Positions 17,355-25,322 of a stretch of DNA of 64,000 bases are shown piece by piece. The DNA is from Mycolicibacterium sp. TY81. Its GTDB lineage: Bacteria > Actinomycetota > Actinomycetes > Mycobacteriales > Mycobacteriaceae. The stretch spans positions 3,348,001 to 3,412,000 of the forward strand of contig NZ_AP023362.1 in the NCBI RefSeq assembly GCF_018326285.1, in the 5' to 3' direction. The translations under genes and the position numbers were made by a program. The notes below the pieces were generated by a model. The model searched no databases. It was not told the origin of the DNA and saw nothing but the letters and a program-made list of their open reading frames with translations. The number at the start of each line of letters is the position of its first letter. The stretch's first letter is position 1.

Positions 17355-18482
17355 TCACACGCTCACAGATGCTCGGGCCAACATGTCGGTCCACACGCGG
17401 CCGAACGCCTCGGCCGTCCGCGGCCCGGAGCAGGCCTCGCGGTAGGCCTCGACGTGCCGGCCGAACTCGGCCAGTCGCTCATCGTCGTCGACGAGGGACA
17501 CGATGGCCTTCGCCAACGACGACGCCACCTGTTCGGGGTTCTGGTCGCCGATGCGGACGACGAGTGCGCCGGCGCGCTCGTCCAGTTCGGCCAGGGCGCC
17601 GTAGTCGGTGCAGACGACGGGGGTGCGGTACGCCATCGCGTGGGCGACCGAACCGGACGCCGGGTAGGTCTCGGCGTAGAAGTGGCGCTTGCCGTACGGA
17701 ATCACCACGGCCCGTACCGAATCGAAGAACGCGTCCTCGGCCGGCCCGTCGACGGGGCCGACGATCTCCACGCCCGGGCCACCGGTCAGTGCCTCGGTTC
17801 CCCGGCCCGCCACCCGGATGACGATGTCGTCGGGCAGCTCCCGGCGAATGCGGGCGATCTGCTCGAAACCCTTGCCGCGGTATACATGTCCGAAGAAACC
17901 CACGGCCTTGGGCCGCTCGGTGAGCGGGCGCAGCCGCGGTCGTTCGGAGATGATGTGCGGCACGGCGGCGACCGTGGTGCCGGGGTAGATGGCCTTGATG
18001 GAGTCCGCGCCGATCCGGCTCAGCGCGACCATCGTCCGGTCCCCGTTGACGATGCCCTCGATTCGCCGCGACAGCGGGCGCAAAGGGTAGTGCAGGCCGT
18101 GCATGACGAGCCGGTGCTGCGCCACGAACCGGGTCCGCGCCGGCCACCAGATGCCCTGCGGCGGATCGTGAATCGTCGCCGCCACCGGCACCCCACGTAA
18201 TCCGGCGATGGACCAGAACGCCGACACCGCACCGGCCGCCAGCTCGGCATGCACCAAGACCCGGCCCGGCTTGCCGGAGGCCACCAGCTCGGCGACCGCG
18301 CGCCGGTGGCCTCGTACCTGGGCCACCGTCTCGGCCCCCGGGCCGAGGGTGCGGCGTTGCACGACCTCACCGAACAGCGGCCGCACGGCGTTGACGAAGT
18401 TCTCGGCGTAGTCGCCCACCGCGGTCTGGCCTTCGGCCGGACCGATGTAGACCAACCGGTATTCGCGTAGATCGACCGGCAT
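17355..18482 (-). CDS. GT4 glycosyltransferase, copy A of a tandem pair
   Basis: A 375-residue GT-B protein with the donor-binding core KAVGFFGHVYRGKGFEQI near residue 195, GRGTEALTGGPGVEIVGPVDG, and the late AETYPASGSVAHAMAYRTPVVCTDYG segment holding the acidic ribose/diphosphate ligands. It is nearly superimposable on the gene at 19214-20359, including long runs of identical DNA, so the two are recent duplicates or are kept alike by gene conversion. Its ATG at 18482 overlaps the stop of the acetyltransferase gene by 1 nt. Confidence 0.88.
   Translation of the reverse strand: MPVDLREYRLVYIGPAEGQTAVGDYAENFVNAVRPLFGEVVQRRTLGPGAETVAQVRGHRRAVAELVASGKPGRVLVHAELAAGAVSAFWSIAGLRGVPVAATIHDPPQGIWWPARTRFVAQHRLVMHGLHYPLRPLSRRIEGIVNGDRTMVALSRIGADSIKAIYPGTTVAAVPHIISERPRLRPLTERPKAVGFFGHVYRGKGFEQIARIRRELPDDIVIRVAGRGTEALTGGPGVEIVGPVDGPAEDAFFDSVRAVVIPYGKRHFYAETYPASGSVAHAMAYRTPVVCTDYGALAELDERAGALVVRIGDQNPEQVASSLAKAIVSLVDDDERLAEFGRHVEAYREACSGPRTAEAFGRVWTDMLARASVSV
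17662..17710 (+). repeat. 49-nt direct repeat, copy 1 (within duplicated glycosyltransferase A)
   Basis: These 49 nt are identical to 19521-19569. The repeat is part of a longer stretch of high DNA identity between the two glycosyltransferase genes, not an independent element. Confidence 0.85.
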
Positions 18483-19198
18483 CAGCAGAACAACGGCCGG
18501 TACTTTGCGCTGTAGCCCAATGCATCCGGATTACGCTTGGCGAACACTTTGGCGGGGTTGCCACCGACCACGTCGAGCGGGGCCACGTCCTTGACCACGA
18601 GCGCCTGCGCGGCGACGACGGCGCCGCGGCCGATCAGGGCGGGCAACACCATGGCCCGGCTCGCGATCCAGACGTAGTCCTCGATCACCGTCGGGATCGG
18701 GATCGGCAGGAAGTCCGGGTGGTTGATGTCGTGCCCACCGCCGAGCAGGTGGACGTCGCTGGCGATGGTCACGTTGTCGCCGATCCACAGGCCGGCGCGC
18801 GCATCGAGCAGGCAGCGGAAGCCGATGGTGGTGCCGTTGCCGATCGTCAGGAATTCGATGTCCAGGATCGTGGTGCCGCGCATGATGGTCGACCACTCAC
18901 CGATGGTCGCGCCGAACAGCCGCAGGAAGCCCTGGCGGATGGTGTGCGACGGGATGTGCGTGATGAACATGTTGAACAGCAGTTCGCCAATTCGGTTGCG
19001 CGCCTTGCGGGCGACGCCCATGCTCTGCATCTTGTAGTAGGTGACGCGGCCGTCCTCACCGAGTTCCCACTCGGGATCCGGCGGCAATTTCAAAGTCGGT
19101 GCGGCCGCCTTCTTGCGTGCCACATCTGCCGGGTCTGCCGTTGCCGGCTCGCCAATCACGTTCTTCGCTCCCGTCGTCCCGGATTCCGAGTTAACCAC
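18482..19198 (-). CDS. Left-handed beta-helix (hexapeptide) O-acetyltransferase, copy 1
   Basis: A 238-residue protein. About 75 residues of linker, with amphipathic THIPSHTIRQGFLRLFGATIG, precede hexapeptide turns (TIGNGTTIGFRCLLDARAGLWIGDNVTIASDV). The active-site-like loop GGGHDINHPDF and the cap ALIGRGAVVAAQALVVKDV follow, as in WcaF/NodL/maltose acetyltransferases. His in GGHDINH is the likely catalytic base. GTG 19198 follows GAGG at a usable distance. It sits between the two duplicated glycosyltransferases and probably O-acetylates a precursor sugar. A paralogue is at 37.4 kb. Confidence 0.87.
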   Translation of the reverse strand: MVNSESGTTGAKNVIGEPATADPADVARKKAAAPTLKLPPDPEWELGEDGRVTYYKMQSMGVARKARNRIGELLFNMFITHIPSHTIRQGFLRLFGATIGEWSTIMRGTTILDIEFLTIGNGTTIGFRCLLDARAGLWIGDNVTIASDVHLLGGGHDINHPDFLPIPIPTVIEDYVWIASRAMVLPALIGRGAVVAAQALVVKDVAPLDVVGGNPAKVFAKRNPDALGYSAKYRPLFC

Positions 19199-19213
19199 AG
19201 TGTTTCGGCCTCG

Positions 19214-20359
19214 TCAGTGCAGCCGGCCCTGGCGCGTCAGCATCTCCGACCACTTTGCGGCGTAGGCGGCGGCGACGTTCTCCGGCGACCGCTCCTGGCG
19301 CGTCCGGTCGGCATTCGCCTCGAGTTCCTTGAGCCGCGTCTCGTCGTTGAGCAAGGCCGCGATGGCCGCCGAGAACCCGGCCGGCAGTGCCTTGGGGTCG
19401 TCGGAGTCCATCGGCACGACGACCGCGCCGGTCTCGGTGCCGAACTCGGCCAGAGAGCCGTAGTCGGTGCACACCACCGGGGTGCGGTACGCCATGGCGT
19501 GCGCCGCGACCGACGAGGCGGGGTAGGTCTCGGCGTAGAAGTGGCGCTTGCCGTACGGAATCACCACGGCGCGCACCGAATCGAAGAACGCGTCCTCGGC
19601 ATCACCGTCGACGGCGCCCACGATCTCCACCCCCGGGCCACCGGGCAGCGCTTCGGTCCCCCGGCCCGCCACCCGGATCACGATGTCGTCGGGCAGCTCC
19701 CGGCGAATGCGCGCGATCTGCTCGAATCCCTTGCCCCGGTACACATGCCCGAAGAAGCCGACGGCCTTCGGCCGCTCGATCACCGGGCGCACCCGGGGCC
19801 GCTCGCACACGAGGTAAGGGGCATACGCCACATCGGTGTTCGGGTACACATCGCGAATGGACTGCGCGCCGATCTGGCTGAGGGCGAACAACGTCCGGTC
19901 CCCGTTGACCATGCCCTCGAGCATCCGCGACACCGGACGCAGCGGGTAGTGCAGGCCGTGCATCACCAGCTTGTGCCGCGCCACGAACTTCGTGCGCCCC
20001 GGCCACCAGATGCCCTGCGGCGGATCGTGCACCGTCGCCGTCACCGGCACGCCGCGCAACCCCGCGATGGACCAGAACGCCGACACCGCACCGGCCGCCA
20101 GCTCCGCATGCACCAGCACCCGGCCCGGCTTCCCGCCGGCCACCAGCTCGGCGACCGCGCGCCGGTGCCCCAGGATTTCCCGCGCGCTGTCGGAACCCGG
20201 TCCCAGCGTGCGGTGCTCGACCAGTTCGCCGACATGGGGCCGCAGCGCCCGCGTGAGGTTCTCGGCGTAGTCACCCACCGCCGTCTCGTGGTCCGCCGGA
20301 CCGACGTACACCAGGCGGTAGTCCTTCAGCGTGGCGACCGGCGCCGCTTCTGGCGCCAT
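19214..20359 (-). CDS. GT4 glycosyltransferase, copy B of a tandem pair
   Basis: A 381-residue GT-B protein nearly identical in its middle to copy A (17355-18482): the same HDPPQGIWWP, HGLHYPLRP, FGHVYRGKGFEQI, GRGTEAL and PYGKRHFYAETYPAS blocks. It diverges at the N-terminus, in the acceptor-side ISERPR/VCERPR region and at the C-terminus. ATG 20359 overlaps the stop of the preceding gene by 1 nt (TGATG). The divergent parts suggest the copies may now use different acceptors or add successive residues. Confidence 0.88.
   Translation of the reverse strand: MAPEAAPVATLKDYRLVYVGPADHETAVGDYAENLTRALRPHVGELVEHRTLGPGSDSAREILGHRRAVAELVAGGKPGRVLVHAELAAGAVSAFWSIAGLRGVPVTATVHDPPQGIWWPGRTKFVARHKLVMHGLHYPLRPVSRMLEGMVNGDRTLFALSQIGAQSIRDVYPNTDVAYAPYLVCERPRVRPVIERPKAVGFFGHVYRGKGFEQIARIRRELPDDIVIRVAGRGTEALPGGPGVEIVGAVDGDAEDAFFDSVRAVVIPYGKRHFYAETYPASSVAAHAMAYRTPVVCTDYGSLAEFGTETGAVVVPMDSDDPKALPAGFSAAIAALLNDETRLKELEANADRTRQERSPENVAAAYAAKWSEMLTRQGRLH
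19521..19569 (+). repeat. 49-nt direct repeat, copy 2 (within duplicated glycosyltransferase B)
   Basis: Identical to 17662-17710. The pair could recombine and delete the intervening acetyltransferase gene. Confidence 0.85.
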
Positions 20360-21507
20360 CAGTACCCGGCCAGCTTGTCGACTGCCTCATGCAGCCGAGC
20401 GCTGAACGCGTCCTCGGTGAACTGGGAGACGTGGTGTTTGATCTTCTCCTGGTCCCACGTCGCCGACTCGAATCGGTCCAGCGCCTCGCGCACCGAATCC
20501 GGTTGCGGTTCATCGAAATACAGGCCGGTGGTGCCCTCGTCGATGGTGTCGAGGAAGCCGCCGAACCGCAGCGCGACGCTCGGCCGGCCCCACACGCCCG
20601 CTTCGATCGGGGTCAGACCGTAGTCCTCGAAACTCGACGACATCAGCGCCCGGCAGTTCTTGTAGAGCCAGGCCATCTGCCCGTCGGTGAGGTTGTGCAG
20701 CATGGTGACATTGTCGGTCTTCATCGACCGCAGGCGCTCGGCTTCGGGCCCGTTGCCGACCACCACGAGCTGCCGGTCACTACCCGCGAAAGCCCGCACG
20801 ATGACGTCGACGTTCTTGTACGGCAGCAGCCGGCACACGACGAGGTAGAAGCTGCCGTCCGGATCGCTCAGATCGACCTTGTCCTCGAGTTCCTCGACGG
20901 GTTCGACGGCGTACGACCGCGACATCGCCACCGGCGCGAACATCACCTCGGCGTCGATGTCGTAGGCCTTCTTGACGTATCCGCTGATCATGGTCGAGAT
21001 CGCGAGGTACTTGTCGGCCGCGAGCGCCTGCCGGCGGTCCCAGTCGAGCAGGCGCTTCTTGGTGAGCTTGAGGCCCAGGCGCTTGATCGGGTTCGCGTGG
21101 TCCCCGAGGTAGGCCTCGGTCTGGTAGAGCCAGCGCGCCGGGTTGTAGCAGTAGATGAGCTTCTTGCCGTTGGTCCGGAAGCCGTGCGACCAGCCACTGC
21201 AGCTCGCCAGCACGATGTCGGCGTCGACGAACATGGACTCGGCCACGCGCGGATAGATCGGCAGGGCGGCCCGGTGGTACTTGCGGGCCAGACCCACCTT
21301 GTTGAGCGCGGACACCCGGATGTCGAGGTCGGCAAACTCCGGGTAGGTCAGCTCGGGGTCGTACAGCATCGTGTACAGCGGGGCGTCCGGGAACGCCTTC
21401 GTCATCGAGAGGACAACCTTTTCCGCGCCGCCGAACTGGGTCAGATAGTCGTGGGCGATGGCCACCTTGGGCCCGTCCACTCCGTCGTACTTGCGCGTCG
21501 AATGCAC
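20359..21507 (-). CDS. GT4 glycosyltransferase (WbaZ/PimB-like), first gene of its operon
   Basis: A 382-residue GT-B protein: N-terminal VAIAHDYLTQFGGAEKVVLSM (a common GT4 entry motif), then SGWSHGF, CYNPARWLYQTEAYLG, the donor core VVCRLLPYKNVDVIVRAF and the late SSSFEDYGLTPIEAGVWGRPSVAL with the conserved E-x7-E-like ligand pattern. It resembles mannosyl- or rhamnosyl-transferases of O-antigen loci; the sugar is not determined. GTG 21507 follows AAGGGG. It heads the unit running down to 15.0 kb. Confidence 0.88.
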   Translation of the reverse strand: MHSTRKYDGVDGPKVAIAHDYLTQFGGAEKVVLSMTKAFPDAPLYTMLYDPELTYPEFADLDIRVSALNKVGLARKYHRAALPIYPRVAESMFVDADIVLASCSGWSHGFRTNGKKLIYCYNPARWLYQTEAYLGDHANPIKRLGLKLTKKRLLDWDRRQALAADKYLAISTMISGYVKKAYDIDAEVMFAPVAMSRSYAVEPVEELEDKVDLSDPDGSFYLVVCRLLPYKNVDVIVRAFAGSDRQLVVVGNGPEAERLRSMKTDNVTMLHNLTDGQMAWLYKNCRALMSSSFEDYGLTPIEAGVWGRPSVALRFGGFLDTIDEGTTGLYFDEPQPDSVREALDRFESATWDQEKIKHHVSQFTEDAFSARLHEAVDKLAGY

Positions 21508-21936
21508 TGTTGAATATCCCCTTGCGCCGATCTGCTGATCGTTTCGCGGTCGTAGAGTCAGCTACCCGAAAAGAGCGGGCACGCATATCGAACCGCAAAC
21601 TTACGCAAATGACAAGCTAAATGCATCGCGCCTGCGCAGGACGCACTGCCGACAGTGCGCACGCGCTCCCTCAGCTAAGCGCGATTCGGTACCATCGGTC
21701 CGCCTTTCCCGGCGCCGCGCTCCCCCGACGGCAACCCGGTCTCGCGGCTTCGACCAGGCATTACCCACTGCCCGAGCGGCGCCGGGTCGCCGTCGCGCTC
21801 AATGCCCGCTCAGCAAATCCCCCAGCCTGAACGGTGTTCAACGCGAGTCATGGGCGGGACCAGCGCGGGAAGTGTATATTGACTTACCAGCAAACTGCTG
21901 ACGCAGGACGTGCAAGCCGCGGGGGCGGAAGAATCT
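21508..21936 (+). promoter_or_regulatory. 429-nt divergent intergenic region upstream of the EPS operon and methyltransferase
   Basis: No credible gene is seen; short open frames here lack start sites and coding character. It contains a perfect CCTGCGCAGG palindrome (21631-21640), a hairpin CGCACTG-CCGA-CAGTGCG (21642-21659) and a TATATT -10-like element (21875-21880) that could drive the methyltransferase with a roughly 50-nt leader. The region is less GC-rich near 21590-21625. It most likely carries both divergent promoters and regulator sites. Confidence 0.5.
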
Positions 21937-22680
21937 ATGAACGGTGCGCAAATGAGCGGTACACACGTGGACGTCCATTACAAGGACCTCGACACCCTCT
22001 GGCAGGGCTACGACGAGTCTGTCCGCAGCTTGGCCGAGCGCGAAGGCGTCAAGGCCGTCGCCGAACTCGGGGGCGGCGCCAACCCGATCATCGGCGGTGA
22101 CGACTGGAGCTTCGCCGACGAGCGCGTCGTCATCGACATCTCGGCCACCGAACTGGCCAAGGCCAACAGCCGCGTGCACACCCGCGTCGCCGATCTGTGC
22201 AAGCCGATCGACAACGAACTGGCCGCGTACGACCTGGTGTTCTCCAAGATGCTCTGCGAGCACCTGCCCGACGCCCGCACGTTCCACGAGAACTGCTTCA
22301 AACTCCTTCGCCCAGGCGGACTTTCGGTGCATTTCTTCCCGACGCTGTTCGCGTTCCCGTTCGTGGTGAACCTGCTCATCCCGGAGCAGGCGGCGCGCAC
22401 CGTCATCAGCAAGCTGCAGCCCGGCCGGTTGCAGAACCCGCACCACGAGAAGTTCCCGGCCTACTACCGCTGGACCACCGGACCCACCAAGAAGGCCATC
22501 AAGCGCTACGAGAGCGTGGGTTTCCAGGTCGAATCCTGGTCGGGCTCCTACGGCCACGGCTACTACCGTGTGCTCCCCCCGCTCGACGCCCTCGAGCGCG
22601 CGAAGAGCCGTTTCCTTCTTAAGCACCCGGTGCCGGCGCTCACGAGTTTCGCGGCTGTGGTCCTGCGCAAACCGGCGTGA
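21937..22680 (+). CDS. Class I SAM-dependent methyltransferase
   Basis: A 247-residue protein with motif I AELGGGANP (about residue 42), an acidic strand end VVIDISATEL, motif DLVFSKMLCEHLPD and LLRPGGLSVHFFPT, as in Methyltransf_11/23 enzymes. It is placed at the edge of the polysaccharide cluster, divergent from the glycosyltransferases, so a sugar or lipid methyl ether is a reasonable guess. The ATG at 21937 follows GGCGGAAG; ATG 21952 and GTG 21910 are in-frame alternatives. Confidence 0.78.
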   Translation: MNGAQMSGTHVDVHYKDLDTLWQGYDESVRSLAEREGVKAVAELGGGANPIIGGDDWSFADERVVIDISATELAKANSRVHTRVADLCKPIDNELAAYDLVFSKMLCEHLPDARTFHENCFKLLRPGGLSVHFFPTLFAFPFVVNLLIPEQAARTVISKLQPGRLQNPHHEKFPAYYRWTTGPTKKAIKRYESVGFQVESWSGSYGHGYYRVLPPLDALERAKSRFLLKHPVPALTSFAAVVLRKPA

Positions 22681-22702
22681 CCCGCCGAGTGGGCACCCCA
22701 CC

Positions 22703-22732
22703 TTCACAACTTTCTTAGAGAACCGTTAACAT
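22703..22732 (+). promoter_or_regulatory. accD5 promoter with embedded acc-box (predicted leaderless start)
   Basis: TTCACA (22703-22708) and TAACAT (22727-22732) are spaced 18 nt apart and lie just upstream of the ATG at 22740, so the transcript would be essentially leaderless. The spacer holds TTTCTTAGAGAACCG (22711-22725), whose core TTCT-TAG-AGAA is palindromic. The same 15 nt occur upstream of accA3 at 38246-38260. Confidence 0.6.
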
Positions 22733-22739
22733 CGTCGCC

Positions 22740-24368
22740 ATGACGAGCGTGACCGAGCCACCGGTGGACAAGGCGATCGACATCCACACCACCGCGGGCA
22801 AGCTGGAAGACCTGCGTAGGCGTACCGAAGAGACCCTGCACCCCGTCGGCGAGGCCGCTGTGGAGAAGGTCCACCAGAAGGGCAAGCTCACCGCCCGCGA
22901 GCGCATCCTGGCGCTGCTGGACGAGGGCTCGTTCGTCGAACTCGACGCGCTGGCCAAACACCGCAGCACCAACTTCGGCCTGGCCGACAAGCACCCGCTC
23001 GGCGACGGTGTGGTGACCGGCTACGGCACCATCGACGGCCGCGAGGTCTGCATCTTCAGCCAGGACGCCACCGTCTTCGGCGGCAGCCTTGGTGAGGTCT
23101 ACGGCGAGAAGATCGTCAAGGTCCAGGAGCTGGCCATCAAGACCGGCCGCCCGCTGATCGGCATCAACGACGGCGCCGGCGCCCGCATCCAGGAGGGTGT
23201 GGTCTCGCTCGGCCTGTACAGCCGCATCTTCCGCAACAACATCCTGGCGTCGGGTGTCATCCCCCAGATTTCGCTCATCATGGGTGCCGCGGCCGGTGGC
23301 CACGTGTACTCGCCCGCGCTCACCGACTTCATCATCATGGTCGACCAGACCAGCCAGATGTTCATCACCGGTCCGGACGTCATCAAGACCGTCACCGGTG
23401 AAGAGGTCACCATGGAGGAACTGGGCGGCGCCCACACCCATGAGGCCAAGTCCGGCACCGTGCACTACGTCGCCTCGGGCGAGCAGGACGCCCTGGACTA
23501 CGTCCGCGACCTGCTGAGCTACCTGCCCCCGAACAACTACGCCGAGCCGCCGCGCTACCCGGCGCCGCCGCACCCGGGCGCCGTCGAGGACAACCTCACC
23601 GAAGAGGACCTCGAGCTCGACACGCTGATCCCGGATTCGCCGAACCAGCCGTACGACATGCACGAGGTCATCTCGCGCATCCTCGACGACGACGAGTTCC
23701 TCGAGATCCAGCCCGGCTACGCGCAGAACATCGTCATCGGCTTCGGCCGCATCGACGGCCGCCCGGTCGGCATCGTGGCCAACCAGCCGACCCAGTTCGC
23801 CGGCTGCCTGGACATCAACGCCTCGGAGAAGGCCGCGCGGTTCATCCGCACCTGCGACGCCTTCAACATCCCGATCATCATGCTGGTGGACGTCCCGGGC
23901 TTCCTGCCGGGCACCGAGCAGGAGTACAACGGCATCATCCGCCGCGGCGCCAAGCTGCTGTACGCCTACGGTGAGGCCACCGTCGCCAAGATCACCGTCA
24001 TCACCCGTAAGGCCTACGGCGGCGCCTACTGCGTCATGGGTTCCAAGGACATGGGTTGCGACGTCAACCTCGCGTGGCCGACGGCCCAGATCGCCGTCAT
24101 GGGCGCCTCCGGCGCGGTCGGCTTCGTCTACCGCCAGGAGCTCAAGGCCGCCGCAGCCAACGGCGAGGACGTCGATGCCCTGCGCCTGCAGCTGCAGCAG
24201 GAATACGAGGACACCCTGGTGAACCCGTACGTCGCGGCCGAGCGTGGCTACGTCGACGCGGTCATCCCGCCGTCGCACACCCGCGGCTACATCGCCAACT
24301 CGCTGCGTCTGCTGGAGCGCAAGGTCGTTCAGACGCCGCCGAAGAAGCACGGGAACATTCCGCTGTGA
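22740..24368 (+). CDS. accD5: Acyl-CoA (propionyl-CoA) carboxylase carboxyltransferase beta subunit AccD5
   Basis: A 542-residue crotonase-fold carboxyltransferase with N- and C-domains. It shows [31 protein letters not shown], the oxyanion-type [10 protein letters not shown] near residue 150, and in the C-domain [25 protein letters not shown] followed by [14 protein letters not shown]. It transfers CO2 from carboxybiotin to propionyl-CoA, making methylmalonyl-CoA for methyl-branched lipids and contributing to mycolate precursors. It works with AccA3 (38.3 kb) and AccE5 (next gene). Its length is close to the family's. It begins a three-gene overlapping unit accD5-accE5-maf. Confidence 0.97.
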   Translation: MTSVTEPPVDKAIDIHTTAGKLEDLRRRTEETLHPVGEAAVEKVHQKGKLTARERILALLDEGSFVELDALAKHRSTNFGLADKHPLGDGVVTGYGTIDGREVCIFSQDATVFGGSLGEVYGEKIVKVQELAIKTGRPLIGINDGAGARIQEGVVSLGLYSRIFRNNILASGVIPQISLIMGAAAGGHVYSPALTDFIIMVDQTSQMFITGPDVIKTVTGEEVTMEELGGAHTHEAKSGTVHYVASGEQDALDYVRDLLSYLPPNNYAEPPRYPAPPHPGAVEDNLTEEDLELDTLIPDSPNQPYDMHEVISRILDDDEFLEIQPGYAQNIVIGFGRIDGRPVGIVANQPTQFAGCLDINASEKAARFIRTCDAFNIPIIMLVDVPGFLPGTEQEYNGIIRRGAKLLYAYGEATVAKITVITRKAYGGAYCVMGSKDMGCDVNLAWPTAQIAVMGASGAVGFVYRQELKAAAANGEDVDALRLQLQQEYEDTLVNPYVAAERGYVDAVIPPSHTRGYIANSLRLLERKVVQTPPKKHGNIPL

Positions 24369-24616
24369 GCGGCGACGTGCAGACCCCGGAAGAGGCCGTG
24401 GAAGCGCCCGTCGCGCCGCTGTTCCAGGTCGTCAAGGGCAACCCGTCCGACGAGGAGCTCGCTGCTCTGGTGACGGTGCTGGCCAGCGCCTCCGGTGGCG
24501 GTGCCGCCGAGGCCGGCGACCGCAACGACTGGGGCCACCCGGTCTCCAAGCTGCGGTACGCGTACACCAGCTGGCAGCTGGTGACGTTGGTGGAGCGCAC
24601 CTTCATCCGTCGATGA
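24365..24616 (+). CDS. accE5: Acyl-CoA carboxylase epsilon subunit AccE5
   Basis: An 83-residue protein starting at GTG 24365, which shares GTGA with the accD5 stop. The C-terminal block [19 protein letters not shown] is the conserved epsilon motif, followed by [20 protein letters not shown]. The N-terminus ([11 protein letters not shown]) is low in complexity, as usual. It stabilises and activates the AccA3-AccD5 holoenzyme. Too short and too overlapped to be found by length alone; its position and motif decide. Confidence 0.92.
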   Translation: MSGDVQTPEEAVEAPVAPLFQVVKGNPSDEELAALVTVLASASGGGAAEAGDRNDWGHPVSKLRYAYTSWQLVTLVERTFIRR

Positions 24617-25248
24617 GGCTCGTTCTGGGCTCGGCCTCCGCGGGCCGGCTCAGTGTGCTGCGCAAGGCCGGTGTGGAACCGGTCGTGCTGGTATCCGACG
24701 TCGACGAGGACGCGATCATCGCGTCTCTCGGCGACGCCGGCCCCGGCGACGTCGTACGTGCCCTGGCGACAGCCAAGGCGCAGCGGGTCGCCGAATCACT
24801 CGACGCGACCCTGTCATCGGATTGCGTTGTCATCGGCTGTGATTCGATGCTCGAGTTCGACGGCCGGCTGACCGGCAAGCCCGGCGCCCCCGAGGTGGCC
24901 CGGCGGCAATGGCTCTCGATGGCCGGCCGCAGCGCCGTCCTGCACACCGGCCACAGCGTCCTGCGCCTGAGCGACGGCGCCGTCACCGCTCAGGTCAGCG
25001 AACTCGGCTCCACCACAGTGCGTTTCGGCGAGCCCGGCACCACCGACCTGGATGCCTACATCGGCACCGGCGAACCCCTCTGGGTGGCAGGCGCTTTCAC
25101 CCTCGACGGCCTGGGCAGCTGGTTCATCGACGGCATCGAGGGCGACCCCTCCAACGTCATCGGCCTGAGCCTGCCCCTGCTCCGCCGTATGCTGGCCCGC
25201 CTCGGCGTGTCCGTCGCGGACCTGTGGGCCGCCAACCGGCCCCAGTAG
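24613..25248 (+). CDS. maf: Maf-family nucleoside triphosphate pyrophosphatase
   Basis: A 211-residue protein beginning [18 protein letters not shown] (canonical substrate-binding S/R motif), with DVDEDAI, a [10 protein letters not shown] acidic site, GKPGAPEVA and [21 protein letters not shown]. Maf proteins hydrolyse non-canonical or surplus nucleotides and affect septum formation in some bacteria. ATG 24613 shares ATGA with accE5. The order accD5-accE5-maf is conserved in mycobacteria. Confidence 0.93.
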   Translation: MRLVLGSASAGRLSVLRKAGVEPVVLVSDVDEDAIIASLGDAGPGDVVRALATAKAQRVAESLDATLSSDCVVIGCDSMLEFDGRLTGKPGAPEVARRQWLSMAGRSAVLHTGHSVLRLSDGAVTAQVSELGSTTVRFGEPGTTDLDAYIGTGEPLWVAGAFTLDGLGSWFIDGIEGDPSNVIGLSLPLLRRMLARLGVSVADLWAANRPQ

Positions 25249-25261
25249 GTTTTTCCCGAAT
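25232..25261 (+). promoter_or_regulatory. Candidate SigK-type promoter upstream of the sigK module
   Basis: CCAACC (25232-25237) and CCGAAT (25256-25261), spaced 18 nt, resemble the SigK consensus I recall (CCATCC, N16-17, CCGAAT): 5/6 and 6/6 matches with slightly long spacing. The -35-like half lies inside the end of maf. It would start transcription near 25268, ahead of the FAD oxidoreductase gene that heads the sigK operon. Confidence 0.5.
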
Positions 25262-25322
25262 CCACCTATCCGCACCGCATCCCGCACCGAACTCCTGGTG
25301 ACAAACCAGGAAGGACGGCACG

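Noticed and set aside
17662..19569. 49-nt direct repeats as integration (att) sites
   Set aside because: They are inside homologous coding regions of two glycosyltransferases and belong to wider identity, with no integrase nearby.
21621..21830. Short plus-strand frame in the 429-nt divergent gap
   Set aside because: No ribosome site, no similarity to any family, and it overlaps likely regulatory hairpins.
1..22680. Outer-membrane polysaccharide export (Wza/OPX) gene
   Set aside because: No such family motif was found in the polysaccharide cluster, so an export channel through the mycomembrane is not assigned.
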